Part shown: one piece after another, positions 50,780-59,317 of the stretch
Numbering within the stretch: position 1 is the stretch's first letter
How the letters are laid out: the number at the start of each line of letters is the position of its first letter
Assembly: GCF_003627155.1 (NCBI RefSeq)
Contig: NZ_CP032621.1
Coordinates: forward strand, 1,426,001-1,490,000
Length of the DNA stretch: 64,000 nt
DNA from: Streptococcus gwangjuense
GTDB lineage: Bacteria > Bacillota > Bacilli > Lactobacillales > Streptococcaceae
Direction of reading: 5' to 3'
The notes under the pieces: generated by a model
The model's database searches: none
The model's input: only the letters and a program-made list of their open reading frames with translations
What the model was told of the DNA's origin: nothing
Made by a program: the position numbers and the translations under genes

Positions 50780-52191
50780 TTTAATCCATCTAATCCTCCA
50801 GCAGAATGTCCCCCAATCAGCTTGCTTCTGGCAAGACTCCTAGAGGCTTCTTCCAGTGCATTGGCTTTTAAGAGTGAAGTGAAACCAAATTGTTCCCGAA
50901 TGGAGTCAATGGCCGTCTGGAGCCTTTCTTCTTTTTCTAACTTATCAACATCATCAAAGAGAGATATCAAACCAAAGGACTCATCCACAAATCCTGAATA
51001 GTTGATTCCAACACTTCTGACTGCTCCTGAAGTGTATTTGTTATGAAATAACTTCAAAACATAATCCGTTAAGACAGCTGTATTATTGGTCGGTTCGACC
51101 TTCATTTGTGTGTGAATAGACGACCTGACCTCCTGTTTAGAGAAACCGACATAGATAGAGACAAGGGTTGTTTTCTTGCCAGACCTTCTCAATCTAATAG
51201 CCACCTGCTCCGCCATTTCCCGGAGAATAATTTCAATATCACGTAGCTTCACGTAGTCTCTCGGCAAGATTTGAGAATTCCCCAAGCCCTTGGATTTGGC
51301 TTTATAGGGCTTATGAACATTGCTCTCATCAATCCCGTTAGCATGAAACCACAAACGCAGACCAGCCTGACCCAGAGCTTTCTTTAACTGGTCTGGATTG
51401 CTGGTTGCCAATTCCTTGATGGAATAAATCCCCAGAGCATGCAAGCGTTTCTCCATCCGTCTGCCAATTCCCCAAAAATCCGTCATCTTAGGGATTGCCC
51501 AGACCTTCTCTTCCACATCCTGGTAAGACCAGTTGGCCCTCATGGTCGGAGTGTGCTTGGCTTCATTATCCAGAGCCAACTTGGCTAGTAAGGGATTGGC
51601 ATTGGACATACCTACTGTAGAGTAAATCCCTGTCTGCCTCCAAATATCCCTCTGAATACGGGCAGAAAGCAGATCCAGCTTGTCTTTGCGAGAGAGACTC
51701 TTAGCTGGGATGAAATAGTTGAGCGAACTAGTTAGGTCAATAAAGCCCTCATCGATAGAGTAAGGATAAATATCATCTGGACTGCCATAGTTTTGAAAGA
51801 TTCGCTGGATTTCCATATTGACTGCAATGTACTCGTCCATTCGAGGAGGGACAATCAAGGTAACTTGAGCCCAATCTTCGATGTAGCGAACATAGTCTGA
51901 GTCGGTAGGTAGCCCTTGCTTTCGAGCATTATAATAGGAAAATTTTCGCGTTTTGATATCAAAAGGCAAATCATAGGCCCGACCAACATTTGACTTGCCA
52001 AAAATCTTCTTAAACAGGGGAGAGGAGGCTAGGATAAGACCAGTTGAATTATCCGCTCGACTCATGACACAAAGCGAGGTTTTCAGCGGATGTAATCCCC
52101 TTTTCACGCACTCAACACTAGCATAAAAGGATTTCATATCGACAAAGGCAATGTCACTTTTGGGCTCTCTGGAATAATCAAAGTAGCCCAT
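50776..52191 (-). CDS. umuC: UmuC-type Y-family DNA polymerase
   Basis: The 471-residue translesion polymerase has the N-terminal metal site FVDMKSFYASVECV, the second acidic motif YSIDEGFIDLT, the helix-hairpin-helix TDFWGIGRRMEKRLHALGI and a little-finger domain ending KVEPTNNTAVLTDY. The length is near that of other ImpB/MucB-type proteins. There is no separate umuD; the upstream repressor carries the peptidase domain instead. The start follows GGAGGG at the hdiR end, 3 bases after that stop. Damage-inducible if the repressor self-cleaves as in HdiR. Confidence 0.93.
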   Translation of the reverse strand: MGYFDYSREPKSDIAFVDMKSFYASVECVKRGLHPLKTSLCVMSRADNSTGLILASSPLFKKIFGKSNVGRAYDLPFDIKTRKFSYYNARKQGLPTDSDYVRYIEDWAQVTLIVPPRMDEYIAVNMEIQRIFQNYGSPDDIYPYSIDEGFIDLTSSLNYFIPAKSLSRKDKLDLLSARIQRDIWRQTGIYSTVGMSNANPLLAKLALDNEAKHTPTMRANWSYQDVEEKVWAIPKMTDFWGIGRRMEKRLHALGIYSIKELATSNPDQLKKALGQAGLRLWFHANGIDESNVHKPYKAKSKGLGNSQILPRDYVKLRDIEIILREMAEQVAIRLRRSGKKTTLVSIYVGFSKQEVRSSIHTQMKVEPTNNTAVLTDYVLKLFHNKYTSGAVRSVGINYSGFVDESFGLISLFDDVDKLEKEERLQTAIDSIREQFGFTSLLKANALEEASRSLARSKLIGGHSAGGLDGLK

Positions 52192-52194
52192 AGT

Positions 52195-52881
52195 CTAGCC
52201 CTCCATCGGCACAAAGTTCCCAACGATAATCCCCACAATCCGAGGATCTTCCTCATAGGAGATGAAAATATCTTTGTATTTAGGATTGATAGAGACCAGA
52301 CGCAAGCCATCTTCCTCACGATAAACCCGCTTGATATAAGTCTGATTGTTGCAAACCACTGCATAAACCGCCCCATCATAGTCAAATCCTGTCTCTCGAA
52401 TCAGAGCCACTGAACCATTTTGGTATTTAGGTTCCATGGAGTCCCCAGACACCCAGGACGCAAAATCATGGGCTAGTTCCTCATTAAAGTAAACCGTATC
52501 AAAATTCTGATCATCATAGACCGAAGCCCCAATCCCTGCTGACATGCGTTCATAAACACGGTACTCGTAGAGGCGCTCTGGCATCGCTGTTACTTTCTGG
52601 GCTTTCTCCTCTTGAGATAGGTTGCGAGCATAGAGAACAACCTTCTCCTGCCCTTGCTTGGAGAGGCTATGGTAGAGACGGACAATCTCGATCTGAGTAA
52701 AATATCCTTTGGATACTTTTAAAATGTTCTCTAACTGGGCTACCTTCTCCTTAGACGGTTCTTTGATTCCACGTTCCCAAGCTGAGTAAGCCTGGAAACT
52801 AATCCCAAGTTTCTCTGCAATTTCCCTCTGTGTCAGTTTTAACTCTTTCCTCCGAGCCTTTAATTTTTCTGGCTGATACAT
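52195..52881 (-). CDS. hdiR: HdiR/LexA-like self-cleaving repressor (XRE + S24)
   Basis: The 228-residue regulator has an N-terminal XRE HTH (residues 5-60: RKELKLTQREIAEKLGISFQAYSAWERGIKEPSKEK, shown here in parts) and a C-terminal S24 peptidase. The cleavage site is A115-G116 (ERMSAGIG), the nucleophile S148 (WVSGDSMEP) and the lysine K184 (TYIKRVY), all conserved. HdiR in Lactococcus is a RecA-dependent damage regulator, and LexA itself is generally absent from streptococci. It heads the operon hdiR-umuC-orf-orf. The operator overlaps its -35 box. The ATG follows AGGAGGTGA. Confidence 0.92.
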   Translation of the reverse strand: MYQPEKLKARRKELKLTQREIAEKLGISFQAYSAWERGIKEPSKEKVAQLENILKVSKGYFTQIEIVRLYHSLSKQGQEKVVLYARNLSQEEKAQKVTAMPERLYEYRVYERMSAGIGASVYDDQNFDTVYFNEELAHDFASWVSGDSMEPKYQNGSVALIRETGFDYDGAVYAVVCNNQTYIKRVYREEDGLRLVSINPKYKDIFISYEEDPRIVGIIVGNFVPMEG

Positions 52882-52986
52882 ACTTCACCTCCTATTATGA
52901 TAATTTAATGGACATTATCTCCCTTAGAAAGACTAATCGATACTTGAATCCATATTTTTAAAACTCAACCAAAAAGGTTTAATTTT

Positions 52987-53016
52987 ATTATATAAAAAAA
53001 GTGGACGGTTGTCTAC
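52987..53016 (-). promoter_or_regulatory. SOS operon promoter with operator over the -35
   Basis: On the minus strand TAGACA (-35), 17 bases and TATAAT (52987-52992) form the promoter. The -35 is inside the imperfect palindrome GTGGACGGTTGTCTAC (53001-53016). The perfect version of this operator occurs at 62646-62661 with identical spacing. Confidence 0.82.
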
Positions 53017-53054
53017 TAGGAATATCTATTTCTGCTACACACTTAATAGTGGTA

Positions 53055-53083
53055 TTGACCTTGTTCTATATATGTGCTAGAAT
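53055..53083 (+). promoter_or_regulatory. promoter of the YqeG-like/VanW genes
   Basis: TTGACC (53055-53060) and TAGAAT (53078-53083) are separated by 17 bases, 36 bases before the ATG at 53119. It is divergent from the SOS promoter. Confidence 0.7.
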
Positions 53084-53118
53084 TATTGTTATATATTCAA
53101 TGAAAGGCTTTACACAAT

Positions 53119-53667
53119 ATGTTTCCATTCATGCCAGCAGCACGAGCAAAAACTGTTTTTGATATCCCCTATCAAAGATTATATCAACTTGGTTTTAAAG
53201 GATTAATTTTTGATATCGATCAAACTCTTGTGATGCATGGCGCCCCCGCTACAGAACAAGTTATTGAACTTTTTCAAAATCTCAAAGCCATTGGTTTCCA
53301 AATTTTTCTTTTGTCAAACAACGACGAAGAAAGAATCACACAATTTAATCAACATTTATCTGTTCCCTTTATCCCACTTTCGGAAAAACCAAATCCTAAG
53401 AACTTTAAAAAAGCTCTTGACATGATGCAGCTAAAACCATTTGAAACAGTTATGATTGGAGATCAACTTTTTACAGATGTTCTGGGAGCTAGTCGGGCAA
53501 ATATCTCCACTATCTTGGTTGATTTTTTATATGATCCTAAAGAAGGCGGAATTGGAAAAAAACGATGGGTTGAAAAATTAATACTTCATACTTACCCATT
53601 TTTGAGACAAAAAAATAAAAATTTAGATGTGATCAAAAAGGAGAAACAACATGGTTTTTTGGAATAA
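53119..53667 (+). CDS. YqeG-like HAD superfamily phosphatase
   Basis: The 182-residue protein has HAD motifs I (FDIDQTLV, catalytic Asp pair), II (LLSNNDEERI) and III (KPNPKNFKKAL then VMIGDQLFTDVLGA), as in the YqeG/HAD-IIIA family. It is not in the usual yqeG-yqeH context, so it is probably a second paralogue. It overlaps the VanW gene by 17 bases. AT-rich codon use differs from neighbours at 50-52 kb, consistent with horizontal gain. Substrate unknown. Confidence 0.82.
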   Translation: MFPFMPAARAKTVFDIPYQRLYQLGFKGLIFDIDQTLVMHGAPATEQVIELFQNLKAIGFQIFLLSNNDEERITQFNQHLSVPFIPLSEKPNPKNFKKALDMMQLKPFETVMIGDQLFTDVLGASRANISTILVDFLYDPKEGGIGKKRWVEKLILHTYPFLRQKNKNLDVIKKEKQHGFLE

Positions 53668-54487
53668 GGATCTATTATTTTGTGAAATTAGTCCTACAAC
53701 ATATAAAATCTCTTTAAAAAAAGAAAATCTAAAACGACATATACAGAACTTTAAACAAGGAAAAAAATTCTCTAAAATTCGTCAAGAAAAGATATTACCT
53801 AACTTAGTTTCATCATATTCTACCCAACTGATAAAACGTGGTCCTGGCATTGATATTACTCTTCAAAAAGGAAAAGCTACTAACATACAGATTGCTAGTA
53901 AAAATCTAAATAACATTATCATTCATCCAGGAGAAGAATTTTCTTTTTGGAGTTTAGTTGGTAATACAACTAAGAAAAAAGGATACCAGGAAGGGCGAGT
54001 TATTATTAATGGGAAAGTAGAACCTGATATTGGCGGAGGGCTATGTAATTTAGCTAACTTGCTTCATCTTTTAATTGTTCATAGTCCTATGAAAATTACA
54101 GAATTTCATTCTCACTCTGATGCATTAGACCCTGATAAGGGGACTCGGAAACCATTTGCGAATGGAACTTCTGTACAGTATAATCATCAGGACTATCGTT
54201 TTAAAAATAATACTGACCAACTTATTCAATTGAGAACATGGGTAGAAAATGATATTCTCTTCGGAGAATTACGCAGTGAATCCCAATTCCCATTCACTTA
54301 TCAAATTGTCGAAGAAAATCATCATTTCAAAAAAGAAGGGGATCATTACTATCGTAACTCTATGATTTATCGTGAAAAAGTAGATAGAATAACTGAACAA
54401 ATTTTAGAAAAAGAACTGATTTTAAAAAATCATTCAAAAGTCATGTATGATCCGAAGCTCATTCCTACTGAAATGATTAAACAATAA
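53651..54487 (+). CDS. VanW family protein
   Basis: The 278-residue protein carries the VanW domain: IIIHPGEEFSFWSLVG, GYQEGRVIINGKVEPDIGGG, LCNLANLLHLLIVHSP, then HSHSDALDP. The family was named from vancomycin-resistance clusters, but its biochemical role is unknown. No signal peptide is obvious, so it may be cytoplasmic. The start lies behind AAAAAGGAGAAACAAC inside the end of the previous gene, so the two are coupled. No vanA-type ligase is nearby, so resistance should not be assumed. Confidence 0.88.
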   Translation: MVFWNKDLLFCEISPTTYKISLKKENLKRHIQNFKQGKKFSKIRQEKILPNLVSSYSTQLIKRGPGIDITLQKGKATNIQIASKNLNNIIIHPGEEFSFWSLVGNTTKKKGYQEGRVIINGKVEPDIGGGLCNLANLLHLLIVHSPMKITEFHSHSDALDPDKGTRKPFANGTSVQYNHQDYRFKNNTDQLIQLRTWVENDILFGELRSESQFPFTYQIVEENHHFKKEGDHYYRNSMIYREKVDRITEQILEKELILKNHSKVMYDPKLIPTEMIKQ

Positions 54488-54540
54488 TCTAAATATTCTA
54501 CTATCAAAAAAGACTTAAATTCAAGATAAAAGGAACTATT

Positions 54541-55209
54541 ATGAACACCACACCTAAATTAATCGTTATGCTGACACATAATGATCACACAGTTGAAAAT
54601 GCTAGTGAAATTTTCGAATCCTGTAAAAACTCTAAAGCTCAGTATTGGGGATTTAAGGAAAAACCTCTTCCTATTTCTGAAATGAAGTCTCTATTCTCCA
54701 GAATGAAATCTTGCGGCAAAACTACTTTTCTTGAAGTTGTTGAATATGACGAAGAAAGTGGACTTCACGGTGCAAAAATTGCAAAAGAATGTGGGTGTGA
54801 TATTTTAATGGGAACTGTCTTCTTTGATTCAATCAATCAATTCTGCAAAGAAAACAACATGAAATACATGCCATTTGTTGGACAAATTACTAATCGCCCA
54901 TCTATTCTAGAAGGTTCTATCGAGGACATGATTTCTGAGGCAAAGGAATATCTAGCAAAAGGAGTTTACGGATTTGACTTGCTAGGGTACCGATATACAG
55001 GTGATCCTGTCAAACTAAACAATGCTTTTGTTCAAGCTATAGAGGCTCCCGTTTGTTTGGCTGGCAGTGTTGATAGTTATGAACGTTTAGATGAAGTCAT
55101 TGAGGCAAATCCTTGGGCATTTACAATCGGAAGTGCATTTTTTGAAAAAAAATTTGGTACAGAAATTCACGAACAGATTAATAATGTTTGTAATTATATA
55201 GAGAAATAA
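54541..55209 (+). CDS. TIM-barrel protein of unknown substrate (phosphate-binding type)
   Basis: The 222-residue protein begins behind AAAAGGAAC. Its repeating beta-alpha pattern (KLIVMLTHND, KTTFLEVVEYD, CDILMGTVFF, KYMPFVGQI, GVYGFDLLGYRY, PVCLAGSVDS, WAFTIGSAFF) indicates a (beta/alpha)8 barrel. The AGSV... and IGSAFF ends resemble the phosphate-binding loops of NanE/HisA-like enzymes. I cannot name a reaction. It lies 54 bases after vanW on the same strand and is probably part of that transcript. Confidence 0.75.
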   Translation: MNTTPKLIVMLTHNDHTVENASEIFESCKNSKAQYWGFKEKPLPISEMKSLFSRMKSCGKTTFLEVVEYDEESGLHGAKIAKECGCDILMGTVFFDSINQFCKENNMKYMPFVGQITNRPSILEGSIEDMISEAKEYLAKGVYGFDLLGYRYTGDPVKLNNAFVQAIEAPVCLAGSVDSYERLDEVIEANPWAFTIGSAFFEKKFGTEIHEQINNVCNYIEK

Positions 55210-55273
55210 GGTAAAGTATACTTTGAAATTAACATGCTCTCCTCTATCAAATAAATTTTACTTTTATATCAAC

Positions 55274-55324
55274 AAACTACTCTCAAAAAATGAGACTTTT
55301 AATCTCACTTTTTGAGAGTAGTTT
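55274..55324 (+). terminator. long terminator-like hairpin after the TIM-barrel gene
   Basis: A perfect 16-bp stem AAACTACTCTCAAAAA / TTTTTGAGAGTAGTTT has an inner TGAGA/TCTCA pair. It is followed by TTTTG and lies 64 bases after the stop. From here to 55494 nothing else is recognised. Confidence 0.75.
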
Positions 55325-55487
55325 TGTATTTTGACTATCACTTTAGTAAATATTCAGCAAAAGATATTATAACTTTTATACTAAAAATAAGATCGAGCAT
55401 TTTTAAAAATATGTATTAAAAATATTTCATGTTTCTGCTGTAAAAATCAATGGTGGAAATTTTCAGGGAAACTCTTGATTTTCAGAC

Positions 55488-55522
55488 AAAAAAAGACATC
55501 CAAGAGAAAATTCTTGAATGTC
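55488..55522 (-). terminator. terminator belonging to the rpsI 3' end
   Basis: On the minus strand an 11-bp stem, GACATTCAAGA / TCTTGGATGTC, is followed by seven T residues. It lies about 27 bases after the rpsI-fragment stop codon and would end the ribosomal transcript in an uninterrupted genome. Confidence 0.75.
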
Positions 55523-55548
55523 TGTAAACGTTGATATAATCGTATTGA

Positions 55549-55599
55549 TTAACGTTTACTAAATTGTGATGCTTTACGAGCTTTCTTAAGACCTGGTTT
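55549..55599 (-). pseudogene. rpsI: rpsI (ribosomal protein S9) 3'-end fragment, probable attachment-site copy
   Basis: The minus-strand frame ends KPGLKKARKASQFSKR-stop, identical to the C-terminus I remember for streptococcal S9 (16 codons plus TAA). Upstream of this the frame is open to 55758 but is unrelated to S9, so only the 3' tip is present and no S9 body is anywhere in the window. Integrative elements of streptococci often enter the rpsI 3' end and leave a duplicated tip at the far boundary. The retained downstream terminator fits this. The element should then lie on the higher-coordinate side. Confidence 0.85.
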
Positions 55600-55846
55600 G
55601 AAACGGTTTGATTTCAAGTAATTTATAAATAGCTTTACATCAAACTTTAGCAGACTTGTACTGCTTTTTTCTTTCAAAAAAATTGAATAAATTTGATACA
55701 ATAAGGGTATTTCAATTAGGATTAATTTCTCAAATTTATCACTTTTACTTTTTAACAAAAATTACAATCTTTGATTTAATTTTAAACTGTACCAAAAGTA
55801 AATAACTGAGCATGAGTAGAAATGTAATATCTCCACTTCTATTATA

Positions 55847-56017
55847 CTAATCTACCACTCGGACAGATGGAATTAAATCGGTAAAAACTCGTGTCATAAC
55901 GTAGCCACATCGCGGACAGACTATCTCCTCAAAATCCCTGAGACCTTCATGGATAGATGTAGGATCATATTCAATTAAAGATTTACATTGTTGGCATGTG
56001 ATTTGTTTATTTCTCAT
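55847..56017 (-). CDS. small zinc-ribbon protein
   Basis: The 56-residue protein has two Cys-x-x-Cys knuckles, CQQC (residues 8-11) and CPRC (34-37), separated by 22 residues, a typical zinc ribbon. The ATG (ending 56017) is 7 bases behind TAGGAG on the minus strand, and the product ends DLIPSVRVVD. It is in the AT-rich segment just upstream of the rpsI tip. Possibly a nucleic-acid or regulator-binding accessory protein; no family assigned. Confidence 0.72.
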   Translation of the reverse strand: MRNKQITCQQCKSLIEYDPTSIHEGLRDFEEIVCPRCGYVMTRVFTDLIPSVRVVD

Positions 56018-56132
56018 TTATAATCTCCTATATGTTTCTGATTCTATTATATCAAAAGTAATCTAAATAATTTATAAATATTTTTCTTAGAAAAATATTT
56101 AGTGATATAATAGAAGAAAACGGAGGTTAACT

Positions 56133-56599
56133 ATGCAAAAAGAAGCTACTATTTCAGACGATCAGATTTATCGCTATAAACTATCTCGTGCCTGAGATTC
56201 AACAAAACCTACAATTCTTTTTATTGGTTTAAATCCATCAATTGCCGATGAAACTATCGATGATTCGACAATCACACGATGTATAAATTACGTCAAAGAT
56301 TGGGGATATGGAACCTTACTTATGGCTAACTTATTTGCTTTTAGAAGCACTTACCCAAAGGATATATATTTAACTGATAATCCTATCGGAAACGAAAATG
56401 ATAAATATATTTTAGAATGTGTAGCACAATCTGATTTAGTAGTTGCCTGCTGGGGAAATAATGGCATGTATATGGATAGGGAAAATATCATTAAGGAACT
56501 TATACCGAATCTATATTGTCTTAAAAAAATAAAAATGGAACCCCACATCATCCTCTAAGACTTCCTAGAGGTATTCGACCAATACCATTCAATTTCTAA
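56133..56599 (+). pseudogene. DUF1643 family gene, disrupted
   Basis: The ATG follows GGAGG. The product would be MQKEATISDDQIYRYKLSRA, then a TGA (56193-56195) where relatives have Trp, then DSTKPTILFIGLNPSIADET and NLFAFRSTYPKDI, the DUF1643 pattern. Near 56525, inside an A-run, the frame shifts: the original frame ends at 56558, but another continues KNGTPHHPLRLPRGIRP to the stop at 56597-56599, matching the family's C-terminal GxPxHP. Two independent lesions indicate a dead gene. The TGA alone could be read through. Confidence 0.8.
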
Positions 56600-56725
56600 A
56601 TATAACTTTCCCTTCTTATGAAGAACTCGTCTTGATGACACCCAACCAGTTAAAAGGTTATGTATTGATGAGTTTTGAGAATTCTTAGACTGAAATTATT
56701 GAACCATCTTAAAGCGATGGATAAC

Positions 56726-56759
56726 AAAGACGATAACAATTCATTTTGCTATCGTCTTT
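56726..56759. terminator. terminator of the restriction-modification operon
   Basis: A perfect 10-bp stem AAAGACGATA / TATCGTCTTT with a 14-base loop has T residues on both strands. It lies 20 bases after the endonuclease stop. The stretch 56600-56725 shows no gene. Confidence 0.8.
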
Positions 56760-56778
56760 TACTTATTTCAGTAGCTAT

Positions 56779-58239
56779 CTATTTCACACCTACACCAAAC
56801 TCATCAAAAATATAATTTTTTAATTCATATGATATATCTTTCCCTAGATTACTTGTTATCAATTCATCTAAAAATTTATATGTTAAATCTCTTCCTTTAA
56901 ACTTTATACTCTGATATAAGTAGTTTGAGAGGATTGATGATTTAAGTAAAACTATTTCATTATTTCGTATATCTGATACTACTCCAGGTGTGTAGTTAGA
57001 AGTTACTAATAATGTATACTCTGCACCAATTTTAATCCTGTGTGATTTTAAGCGTGAAGTATTAACCAAGTTTAACTTATTTCTTGTAGACTTAGCTTCA
57101 ATAGCAAAAGTCTTCATTCCTGTATTGTAAGTATAGAGACATTCAACATCAGTATTACTAGGACCTCCAATTTGTTTAGCATCTACATCAATAAATAAAT
57201 TGAATGATGACTCTAATGCTTTTTCAAATCTATCAGGGTCTCCGTCGTTCATATTCATCGAATATGTCGTAATACCTGAAACGATTTCAAGTAATTCTTT
57301 ATTATCTTCTTCATGAGAAATACCTAGTTCATCTAAAAGTAGCTTAGGATAGAAGTTATAAAACGAAATCCAATAATCATCCGAAAATTTAGATTGTATT
57401 TCTTCTTCAGTATATGGCAACTCTGAGTATGAAAAACTGTCTAACATTTCCACAACAAATGGAACAATGGCAGGATTTAAACTAACATAATCCGTTCGGT
57501 AAGCACGGGATCCTGTATTATTCCCTTGAATTAGGCTACCAATCCTATTTCCTTCAGTAATCTCTAAGATATTCGCACCTTCAAGCAATTTTGATGTGTA
57601 TCGCCACTCATGGATAGCATTCGCTAATACACTTTCGTCTTTTTTAAATAACAACAATTTATCATCTGTTTTTAAAGCACGTAATTCTAAAATATCATTT
57701 ATTAGTGAATCGTATTCTTTGTCAGTGCAAGTTTTCATGAACATAACTAAATAAAATATTTCATCATTATACAGTTGTCTATTCAATCTATCATCAAGCA
57801 GTAGCTTAAATAGTAGACGAAAAGGATATATATTAAATTCTGAACTCATTCGTGAAAAAGGATTTCTGAATGGATTTCCAAAAAGCATACTAGTAAATAT
57901 TTTAGCAACCGAATCATGATCACCTAAAAAATCTAACAATAAATTACCTAATGGTGAAAAAACAAACTTTTTGTTTGCCTTTCTTCCTTTTTCATAAAAA
58001 CCAAACATGTACCATGCTACTTGAATGGTTTTAAACTTCCCAGTATCAATACTTAATTTTTCTCTTGGTTTATATTTTCCTTCCTCAATCATTTTCGTCA
58101 TTAGAGATTCTATACCAGAATCAGATATTGATGTATTAGAACGAATAGCACTTGCATATAGAGTCAACATTTCAAAATCATTGAAATACTTCATCAATGT
58201 CCATTTTTCATGTAAACTTGATCGATTATAATTTCTCAT
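56779..58239 (-). CDS. type II restriction endonuclease (PD-(D/E)XK, AlwI-like candidate)
   Basis: The 486-residue protein has a central-to-C-terminal nuclease core: D364 in NTDVECLY and E381-x-K383 in TFAIEAKST, the PD-(D/E)XK arrangement. The N-terminal half is helical and probably recognises DNA. It overlaps the second methyltransferase by 14 bases. Restriction enzymes of this length paired with two cytosine-5 methyltransferases usually cut outside an asymmetric site (type IIS), and AlwI-type enzymes are the nearest family I can suggest. The recognition sequence cannot be read from the protein. Confidence 0.75.
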   Translation of the reverse strand: MRNYNRSSLHEKWTLMKYFNDFEMLTLYASAIRSNTSISDSGIESLMTKMIEEGKYKPREKLSIDTGKFKTIQVAWYMFGFYEKGRKANKKFVFSPLGNLLLDFLGDHDSVAKIFTSMLFGNPFRNPFSRMSSEFNIYPFRLLFKLLLDDRLNRQLYNDEIFYLVMFMKTCTDKEYDSLINDILELRALKTDDKLLLFKKDESVLANAIHEWRYTSKLLEGANILEITEGNRIGSLIQGNNTGSRAYRTDYVSLNPAIVPFVVEMLDSFSYSELPYTEEEIQSKFSDDYWISFYNFYPKLLLDELGISHEEDNKELLEIVSGITTYSMNMNDGDPDRFEKALESSFNLFIDVDAKQIGGPSNTDVECLYTYNTGMKTFAIEAKSTRNKLNLVNTSRLKSHRIKIGAEYTLLVTSNYTPGVVSDIRNNEIVLLKSSILSNYLYQSIKFKGRDLTYKFLDELITSNLGKDISYELKNYIFDEFGVGVK

Positions 58240-59317
58240 AATTCACCTCATTAGCAATTAAAATTTGCTCAATGATTTTTTTACTCAATAATGGAGGGAT
58301 GGACTCTCCAATTAAAAGTCTGACGAACTTATCTTCCTTATCTGTAAGAGTAGCTGGAATACCCCAATCAAGTGGTAATGAGGAAACAATTATAACTTCA
58401 CGTAATGTCATCGCTCTAGCATCTGACCACGTTCCATCCTCCCTTTCTCTACCGGGGTGAACATTATTATGTCCGCTTATCATATAGTTATTTGTAGCCC
58501 TAGTAGGTGACGGTTCATCCCACTTCATCCTTTTATAAGTGTTATGAAAACCTTTAACTTTGCTTCCGTCTTTTTTCTTAGGATAGTACACTTCATTAGT
58601 CATAGCACTTTTCCCTTCAGGGGTATGCGACATTACCTCACGGTGCATATCGCTGACTTTCAACGCTCTATGCCACTGTATAGAACTCACTTCTCCAGAT
58701 TCTAAGCTGGGCAAATCCCAGATTGCATCTCTAAGTGTAACTACTTTGTCCTCCTTTTTAGGCCAAGGCCACAAGTACTTTTTTTTGTAGAGTTTAATTA
58801 TTGCTCTTGGTCTACTTTGTGGTACTCCATAATCCTTAGCGTTTAAAATTTGAGATTCAACTATATATTTGTCTGAAAACTTTTCATTTAAAATTTCTTC
58901 AAAGGTTAAATCCATTTTAGAGTATTGAAACTTCATTTTCAAAAACTTAGGAACATTTTCAATAAAAACAAAGTCAGGATCAAGATCTTCAACTGCATTT
59001 AAAGTATGCCAAAACAATTCATTTCTAGCATCGTTGTAATATTGTTTTTTTCCTAAAGTACTCATTCCTTGACAAGGTGGGGTACTAATTATCATGTTTA
59101 CCCCACACTTTTTCGATTCGGATATTACTTTATCATATATTTCTTTGTCGACTATATCACCCTGAATCATATTTGTATCTGGATGTAGCCGACGATAATA
59201 GTCAGCCCTCTCTGAAACCAATTCGTTTGCTACTGTTACTTCTAAACCGATATCCTCAAAGTACGTTTCTGAAATACCAGCACTAGAAAACATTGATAAA
59301 ATTTTAAATTTACTCAC
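58226..59317 (-). CDS. DNA (cytosine-5) methyltransferase, second of a pair
   Basis: The 363-residue enzyme has m5C motifs I (LSMFSSAGISETYF), IV with catalytic Cys82 (STPPCQGMSTLG), VI (FIENVPKF), VIII (GVPQSRPRAIIKL), then the target region and motifs IX-X (PSPTRATNNYM, LIGESIPPLL). It overlaps the first methyltransferase by 4 bases. The two are homologous throughout (catalytic Cys at the same position) and probably methylate opposite strands of one asymmetric site. Confidence 0.92.
   Translation of the reverse strand: MSKFKILSMFSSAGISETYFEDIGLEVTVANELVSERADYYRRLHPDTNMIQGDIVDKEIYDKVISESKKCGVNMIISTPPCQGMSTLGKKQYYNDARNELFWHTLNAVEDLDPDFVFIENVPKFLKMKFQYSKMDLTFEEILNEKFSDKYIVESQILNAKDYGVPQSRPRAIIKLYKKKYLWPWPKKEDKVVTLRDAIWDLPSLESGEVSSIQWHRALKVSDMHREVMSHTPEGKSAMTNEVYYPKKKDGSKVKGFHNTYKRMKWDEPSPTRATNNYMISGHNNVHPGREREDGTWSDARAMTLREVIIVSSLPLDWGIPATLTDKEDKFVRLLIGESIPPLLSKKIIEQILIANEVNYEKL

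Noticed and set aside
53651-54487. Vancomycin-resistance function for the VanW protein
   Set aside because: No D-Ala-D-Lac ligase, dehydrogenase or VanRS-type regulator is nearby; the family is widespread outside resistance clusters.
55600-55758. Reading the open frame ending at 55549 as a real 69-residue gene
   Set aside because: Only its last 16 codons are meaningful (S9 tip); the upstream part has no ribosome site or homology and looks like chance extension across an integration joint.
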